From positions 407,021 to 431,814 of the forward strand of contig MU646332.1 of assembly GCA_026770585.1 (NCBI GenBank): a DNA stretch of 24,794 nt. The letters run 5' to 3'. This document shows, piece after piece, positions 15,936 to 23,923 of the stretch; within the stretch, counting starts at the first letter, position 1, and the number at the start of each line of letters is the position of its first letter. Under the pieces are notes generated by a model. It saw only the letters and a list, made by a program, of their open reading frames with translations, was not told the DNA's origin and ran no database searches. The position numbers and the translations under genes are program-made. This DNA is from Baffinella frigidus (Eukaryota; Cryptophyceae; Cryptomonadales; Baffinellaceae).

Positions 15936-18900
15936 ATGACGGGGACAGTGACGGGAGGACGCGAAGACGAGGACGCGAGGACGAAGAAGTCTTCCGCAGG
16001 CGCGGAGCTCGCGGAAGAAGGGGCAGATTCTGAGCAGCGCGCTCCGGAGCGGGACGATGACCCAGCTGGGTTCAGCCTCTCTGGGGGAATCTTTTCCAGG
16101 CACAGATGGGGGCGGCACTCCGTGTTCCGACTCTTCCCCCTCCTCGCGCTCTCAGTGATTCCGGTGGTCATCATCGCCCCCATGTCACCGACCATCATAA
16201 AGGCGCGCTTCCATGTTTCGATGTGTCCAAACCTCACCGCTGCGTTATATCACAACGCCACGTCGGGGAAGGGGATAGAGGAAGAAGGCTACGAACGAGA
16301 GGCAATCCAGGATTCTGGGCGGGGGGTCGCTGCTGTGGCCACTGCGCTGGTTGCAGGCTGCATCGCCGACAAGTTTGGAAGGTAGCCGTACCCCTCACCT
16401 GACCTGCACCGACCCACTCGGTCAATCTTTACGGGGCGCATCGCCCCGGGCCCCACACCTTCCCCGGAAACGAGAGGACTCACCCCACCCTCGCGTTGCC
16501 CCGAGCAGAAAGGCGCTGCTGATAGGCGGGCTCCTCGGCGGGGTGGTGCCGTACGCGGTCCTCGCCGCGACGTGCGACACAGCCTACTACATCCCGCTGT
16601 ACACGATCGGCTCTGCCTTCGAGACGTGCATCAGCATTGCGGTGCGCGCCCTGACAGGAGCTGCCCCGGGGGCAATCCTCAATAGTCCTCCGTGGACAAA
16701 GTTGACGCCTTTTTGTACCACTACGATACTTTCCCCGCCTTCCAGTACTAGAATCCCTTGATGATCTCGACCGCTCGGATTCCGCGCGGTTTCTATACGA
16801 ATCGACCTTCACCCCCCCCCGGGTCGACTCTTCTCAGGTCCTGGCTCGTGGATGTAACTCGAGCAGCGGTTAGTGACTCTATGGCCAAAAATCCACCAGG
16901 GTTACCCACGTTGCGAGAGAGGTACCGAGTCGCGTCCAAATATCAAGATACTCTGCACGAGCCGCGTCCAAATAAGCCTCCCCTTCAACGTTGGCGTTCT
17001 GCATGCCCTAGCCCTGGGTGACGCACGGTGGCTTGGTGGCAGTGATACTACTGGTAGCGCACCACTCCACGCTGTTGGCCGACCTGGTCCCCGACCCTGG
17101 GTGATATACTCGCGGTGAGTATTCCTGAGGAACACGATTTCGGGGATCCCCGATCCGATTGTGGTGTATCTTAAGGGTAGAGATTAGACAGTCGCCTGTT
17201 GGCCTTCATTTACAGCTTCAAGATACACCACAATCGGATCGGAGATCTCCGAAACCGTATTCCTCGGTGTTACTCGTCCGGACGAGATCTGACCCTGCGG
17301 TTGGGCGTGGCAGGTGTACTCGCTTGTGGCGGACCTGGCGCCGACGCACCAACGCGCCCAGGTCATCGGCCAGATGTTCTTCGCATCCCTGGTCCAGCCC
17401 CCCCCACCAGCCCTCCGAAGTGAACCAAACCGAGCGATCGCAAAAATTTCCATCCAGGGGAATTGCCCACACGTCTCCATATCCCGATTTGGTTCATTTA
17501 TGAGGGCTGGTTCCGAAACCTCCACTGCAATTCCAAACCCTCCACTGCAATTAAACACGCGAAAGCTTTCCAAACCCTCCACTGCAATTAAACATGCGAA
17601 AGCTCCTGGCGTCGACGCACCAGCGCGTCCCTCACATCGGCCAGATGTTCTTTGCCTCTCTCGTGCACTCTCCTACACCCCAAACCCCACACTCCACACT
17701 CCACACTCCACTCTCCACACTCCACACTCCCAGCCCATCGGCCAGAAATTTCTTCGCCTCTATGGGCAAACCCAAACCCAAACCTGAACCCTACGCTACA
17801 CGCTACACCCTGCACCCTCACACCGACCAGTTGGCCCCACCTCCCTGGTCCTGTCCCCTCGACCCAGACCCGTAAAACCCTGGTGCCGTCCCCTCAACTC
17901 GAGCCCCTCCTCCCTGTGTCCGTCCCCTACGCCGAAACCCCTAAACTACATGCGCTGAACCCTCAACCCTGTACCCTTAACCCTACACTCTAACCCCCAC
18001 CCCCTGTTCCCCAACCTTCCCCTCGCCCCCTAACCCCCAACCCCACCCTCATCCCTAAACCCTAAACCCTCATCCCTCATTCTCAAACTCAAACCCCTAA
18101 ACCCTCATCCCTCAACCCTCAACCCTCAACCCCAATCCTCAAGCTCAAACCCCTAAGCCCTAAACCCTAAACCCTAAGCCCTAAACCCTACACCTTAAAC
18201 CCTAAACCCTAACCCCTCCTAACCCTCAACCTAACCGCAGCTCCCGCTGATGGTGCTATCGCCGCTCGGAGGATATCTCTCGGAGCACTACTCGGAGAAC
18301 GACGCCCGCTTCATCTTCCTCATCGCCGCCGTAACCAGGTCTCCTACAGATTTCTGTTAATTCACATGTCTTTAATTTTACGTTGATTCACAAGTATTTA
18401 ATTTACTCACAATTTTTGTATGATTGTATCTTGCTTAATCATCTTATCAGCTGTGTTATACCAACATGTATAATGTAAGATGACCACGCAAGATATTTTG
18501 CCTATTGGTATGATTTAGCTGGTGCTATCGCCGTTCGGGGGTATCTCGCGGAGCACTACTCAGAGAACGACGCCCGCTTCATCTTCCTCATCGCAGCTGC
18601 CACAAGGTCCCCTCAGGGAGAGTGCTTAAATTGATTTAACTGCTGCTCACACTGGTCTACGCGATCTTGTTCCTGCAGGCGGCCCCGCCCCCCCCTTCCC
18701 CCAGCCCTTCTTTCACACGTTACTCCGTGCCCTGCACCGCGTCGGCTTGCACGAATTGAAATGCACGATTTGCCGCAGCTTGCTCCCGCTGGTCTATGTG
18801 GGCTGCTAACGCTAGTTCAATTCGCCGAAGCTGGCCTCAATGTCAATTCGTCGAAGCTGACGCTAGTGCACCGCAGCCTGCTGCCGTATTATTTGTATAG

Positions 18901-21900
18901 TCATAATATTTGTTCAGTCTAAATGAATTTTTGGGGACCCAAAAGCGCACCTGGCGCCCCCAAATCACCTTGTTGGACGGGGCGCGTTCCGGGCGTACTT
19001 TGAGGTTCCGGGCGTCGGGCTTGCATACTTTGAGGGTCTGGGCGTCGGCTGACATGTCCCGAGCGGCGAACCGCAGCCTGCTGCCGCTGGTCTACGCGGT
19101 GCTGTTTGCGCACGAGGCACCTTCGAACCTCCGTGTTGGGCGGGCCTTCGGAATTCCCCCTTCCCCCAGCCTCTGACCGCGTCGACTTGCACGAATTGAA
19201 ATGAGCGAATCGTCGAAGCTCACGCGAACGCAACAAATTGAAATGAGCGCATTGCCGCAGCCTGCTGCCGCTGGTCTACGCGGTGCTGTTCGTGCATGAG
19301 GCGCCGCGGGTGGCGCCGATCCAGGACGTCATCTTCGAGGACGTCCTCGTGCGCCACGGGAACGAGGTGCCTATTATATTGGCAGCCGCCGGTGCCTTCG
19401 GGAATCGGTCCATGTGAAAGACCACCCCACAAACTGTAACTCGCTTCGCCAGTCACGTGCCCAATCTGTTCGTAGAGTTGGCACAGACCTGCGCGGGTTA
19501 GACAAGCGTCGTGTGCGGACGCGTCAGACCAAATAGACTGTGGGCGTAGAGCTGTAGAGCCCGTAGAGCTCTACGGGCTCTGCGCCACCTCGCTCCCCTG
19601 ACCCTTAAGCCCTGACACGTAGCCTCTACACCCTTCACCTTACACCCTAAACCCTGCACCCCAAACTCCAAACCCCTTAGGGGTCAGGGGAGCTCTGCGC
19701 CACCTCGCCCGTAGAGCGTGCCCACAGTCTATTTGGTCTGACCAATTTGGTGTGACCGGGCTCGTTTTCTCCCCAAAGTTGACGAATTTGTACCGCAACC
19801 CCAGCATGTCAACTTGAGAATAGCCTGCCAAGCGGATGGAGGCAGCGCTAGAACCCCACCGGCCTTATCAACATCTGCGATTTCTGAGTCGTTTTTGAGG
19901 CCATCAGATCCGAAACTGCTCCGTGAGACTCTCACAACTTTCGAGGCCCCGACAACTTTCGAGTGACGAGACTTTCTGACAGCAGGGTGGAGGCAAGGAA
20001 GAGGGTCCACAGGCTCCGTGCGACTCTCACAACTTTCGAGGCTCTTACAAGTTTCGAGTTCAGACAACTTTCGAGGGATGAGTGATGATGGGTTATGAAT
20101 GCAGGCGGAAGGCGAGGGGGAGGGTCCGCAGGCTCCATGAGACTCTCACAACTTTCGAGGTTCTGTCAACTTTCGACTGAGAGGTTGACGAGGGGTTATG
20201 CATGCAGGGTGGCGGAGAGGGGGAGGGTCCGCAGGGTGCGACGCTTCACGTGGAGCCTCATAATGCTATCCTGGGAAACATATTTTTCTTTAGTTTGATG
20301 GCAAGGAAAATTACTACATAAATGCTTCAATATTACTAATAAGAACGAATTGTGTAGTAATTTTCCTTGCCATCAAACTAAAGAAAAATTGGTTTCCCCG
20401 GATAAAATGAGGAGACCGGCAGTTGATTTCCCTGTTTAGTGGCGCCACTTCATCAACGTTTGGTGTGGAGCGATCAGGCAACGATCAGTCAACCCGACCG
20501 AGGCAGAGCTATGGCCCTCACAACTTTCGACTGATGAGGGGTTATGAATGCAGGCTGGAAGCGAGGGGGAGGGTCCGCAGGGTGCAAAGATCCACGTGGA
20601 CATGAATCGGAAGTCCAGCAACGCTCGGGCGGGGAGCTGGGTACGACACAGCCCGCTCTCAGGGTTTGGGGTTTGGGGTTTGGGGTTTGGGGTGTAGGGT
20701 TTAGGGTGTAGGGTGAAGGGTGTAGAGGCTACGTGTCAGGGCTTAGGGGTCAGGGGAGTCGCTCCGCAGATGCGCGGCGAGTCCGCGCCAGGGCACAAGT
20801 TCCTTTTTCACACACACTCGTTCACAAATCCTGGTACAAATTCTTTTAAAAAAACATTATACCCGCGGCGAAGAGCTCCAATTCCCATCACTTTTGGCGT
20901 GTTTCTCGGGTAGAATCAAGTTTACACGAACGAAGTATCATTTAACTACACGATCTCGAAAATTGAACTTGTGACCTGGCGCGGTTGTATTGTGCGAGAG
21001 AGCAAATTGTGTTTGTTACGGATCGCACCCAACATGGACACACTCCATGTGCGGATGGGCGCACGGCACTGCACGACGGCAGGCCCCTGAAGTTACGCGA
21101 GACGGGGTCTTCGGGGAAGTCTGTCCTCGGCGAAATGAACTCGGTGCTCGGGGAAATGAAGAGGAGGGCGTAGGTAGCCAGTGACGAGACTTTCTCCCCA
21201 AGGCTTAATCTTGAAGAATGCATGAGCCTTTGACAGTCCCCTAGCGAAGGTCGTGACATTCGACTTGTCACGTGGGACACGTGCGGTTGTGCGTGTTGTT
21301 AGGCTTGGCCTTGTTCTACACCATGTCCTCGATTGCATTGCAGCTAGCACATTGATCACTTTACCCCGGGTAGCGTTGTAGGGTTGGAAAAATAAATAAA
21401 TACTCTACAACGTATTTACAGTAAAGGACGCGTGACGGGGAACTCGGTCCCTCGGCAGGTGCGGCTGTGTGTGCTGCTGGCTGCCGCCTTCTTCTACAAC
21501 ATGTCTTCGACAGTCCCTAAAAAGATTCCGTATCACCAGTGGTTCGGATTCAATTGTGTGCCGAAATTACACTAAGGCGGATGTTTTTTTGTGTGTGCTG
21601 CTGGGTTTCTGTGTGTGCTGCTGGCGGTGGCGCTCTTCTACAACATGTCCGCGATGGGAGAACAGCCCCTAAAAATTGACACCGCTCCGGTTAGATGAAA
21701 ATGACGAGGAATGCGTGGGCAGGTGCGGCTATGCGTGCTGTCATAATCATAATCCTCAAACCCCACACCCTCCAGGTGCGGCTGTGCGTGCTGCTGGCTG
21801 TGGCGTTCTTCTACAACATGTCTTCGATGGGCGAGCAGTCGCTCATCTTCCTCTTCATCTCCAATCAGTTTCCCGTGTGCAAGGGTACACCCTACACCCT

Positions 21901-23870
21901 ACACCCTACACCCTGCGCCCTGCACCCTACACCCTACACCCTACGCCCTACGCCCTACACCCTACACCCTACACCCCACACCCCAAACCCCAAACCCCAA
22001 ACCCCAAACCCCAAACGCTAAACCCCAAACTCTTAACCCCAACCCTAAACCCTAACTCCCAAACCCCAAACCCCAAACCCCAAACCCCGCACCCCACATC
22101 CCAACCCCCACATCCCAAACCCCAAACCCCAAACCCCAGACTCTAAACCCCGAAACCCGAAAACAGGCAACTGCATGGCGGCATTGTTCGCGACATTCTC
22201 GTTCGTCGCGTGTTTCTCCCAGGTCCGCACCACACAGCCACCACTCAACGGACCTTTCATCAAAAGTGGACAACGGACCTTTCATCAAAAGTCAACTTCC
22301 CCTGTGGGCAGTCAACTTTGAGGATTTTCGAATGCAAATTCGGTCACGTCACCGCTAAATCTAGGGGTCCCGAACCACACAGCCATTCGCAGCTCCACTT
22401 AGCAGCCACAGGTGATGGTCAAAGTTGATGGTCAAAATCTCGCGTTGCCAGGCTGCGATGAGGATGTTAGAAGTTGGGTTTTGGGTTTGGGGAGACCGAG
22501 CGGGAGAGGAGAGTTCTCGAACACCTCCTTGCTCTGCGCCGTCTCCACCACTTATCAGCCACCGGGGGCTTCACGGACAAATCCTCACGCGTTCCCTTTG
22601 TTCGCAGGTGAAACGAGAGTTGACTGACTGCAAAGAAAGTTGACTGAAACGCTTGTTCGCAGTTGCTATACCTCCCGCTGACGATGCGCTTCCTCGGGAC
22701 GCTCTGGACCCTGCGCGTCGCGATTCTCTCAGCAGGATGCGCGGTGTTCGTCTACGCTATCGCTACCGAGCTCTGGATGGTCTTCGCTCAGGTTGTGAGC
22801 CCTACTTTGTGAACGCTACAGCCCTAACCCCTAGACCAACCCCCGTACGGACGTATACGCTATCGCTACCGAGCTGTGGATGGTCCTTGCTCGGGTGCGA
22901 GGGTTTAGGGCTTAGGGCGTATGACTTGAGGCTTAGGGCTTAGGGCTTAGGGCTTAGGGCGTAGGTCTTAGAGCTTAGGGCTTAGGGCGCAGGGCTTAGG
23001 GACTTTAGGGTGTAGAGAGCCTATCGCTACAGAGCGATGGATGGTGGCCGCCATCCTTCCTCGGGACGCTCTGGACCCTGCGCGTCGCGATCCTCTCGGC
23101 AGGGTGCGCGGTGTTCGTATACGCTATCGCTACGAATCTCTGGATGGTCTTCGCTCAGGTTGCGAGCCTTCAACCCTAAACCTTAACCCCCGAGCCATCA
23201 GCCCTAAACCCTGAACCCAGAGCTATCGCTACGGAACTGTGGATGGTCTTCGCTCAGGTTGCGAGCCCTACACCCTAAACCCTGAACCCTAGACCCTGAA
23301 CCCTAGTCCCACATTGCCCCCAATGGTACAAATCGGCATTTCCCAAGGCGCGAATCTTGGCGAAGACGTTTGATGCGATGCTGAGTTGTTGATGCCAGGA
23401 CGGCAACTGACGGTGCTTAAACAGAGCCGTTGAAGCTGTGTGCTCAACAAGCGGCGCCCCCTCCCTGCATACCGCTACCGAGCGAGGACGGGACACGATT
23501 TTAAAAACTTTAACCTGAATCCTGAAGGAAATGGACTTTTAAAATGAAAAGCCAGGACCGGAATCCCGGTCCTGGCTGTCTTATGTGTGCCGAGTTGGCT
23601 CGACAGCGGACCGGCGCTATCCCTCCGGCATCAGTCATCAGAATTCATCATTCATCATCATCGGCGCTCCCTCCCTGGACAGTCCGCGGTGGCGGTTCCA
23701 GCGTTCTGCCCCCTGACGTCTGAACCCTCAACTCTGAACCCTGAAACCCTGAACTAAACCCCTGAACCCTAGCCCAGAACCCAGAACACCCAAGCAGTTG
23801 GCGGTGCCGGTGCCAGCGTTCTGCTCCCTAAAGCCTGAAGCCTGAAGCCTGTACTCTGAACCCTGGACCC

Positions 23871-23923
<53 letters not shown>

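Noticed and set aside
21676-22146. Proline-rich open frame (repeats of NPKPQTP and YTLHPTP)
   Set aside because: It is the translation of telomere-like CCCCAAA and CTACACC units in MFS intron 7; no codon-level constraint and it overlaps exon 7 out of frame.
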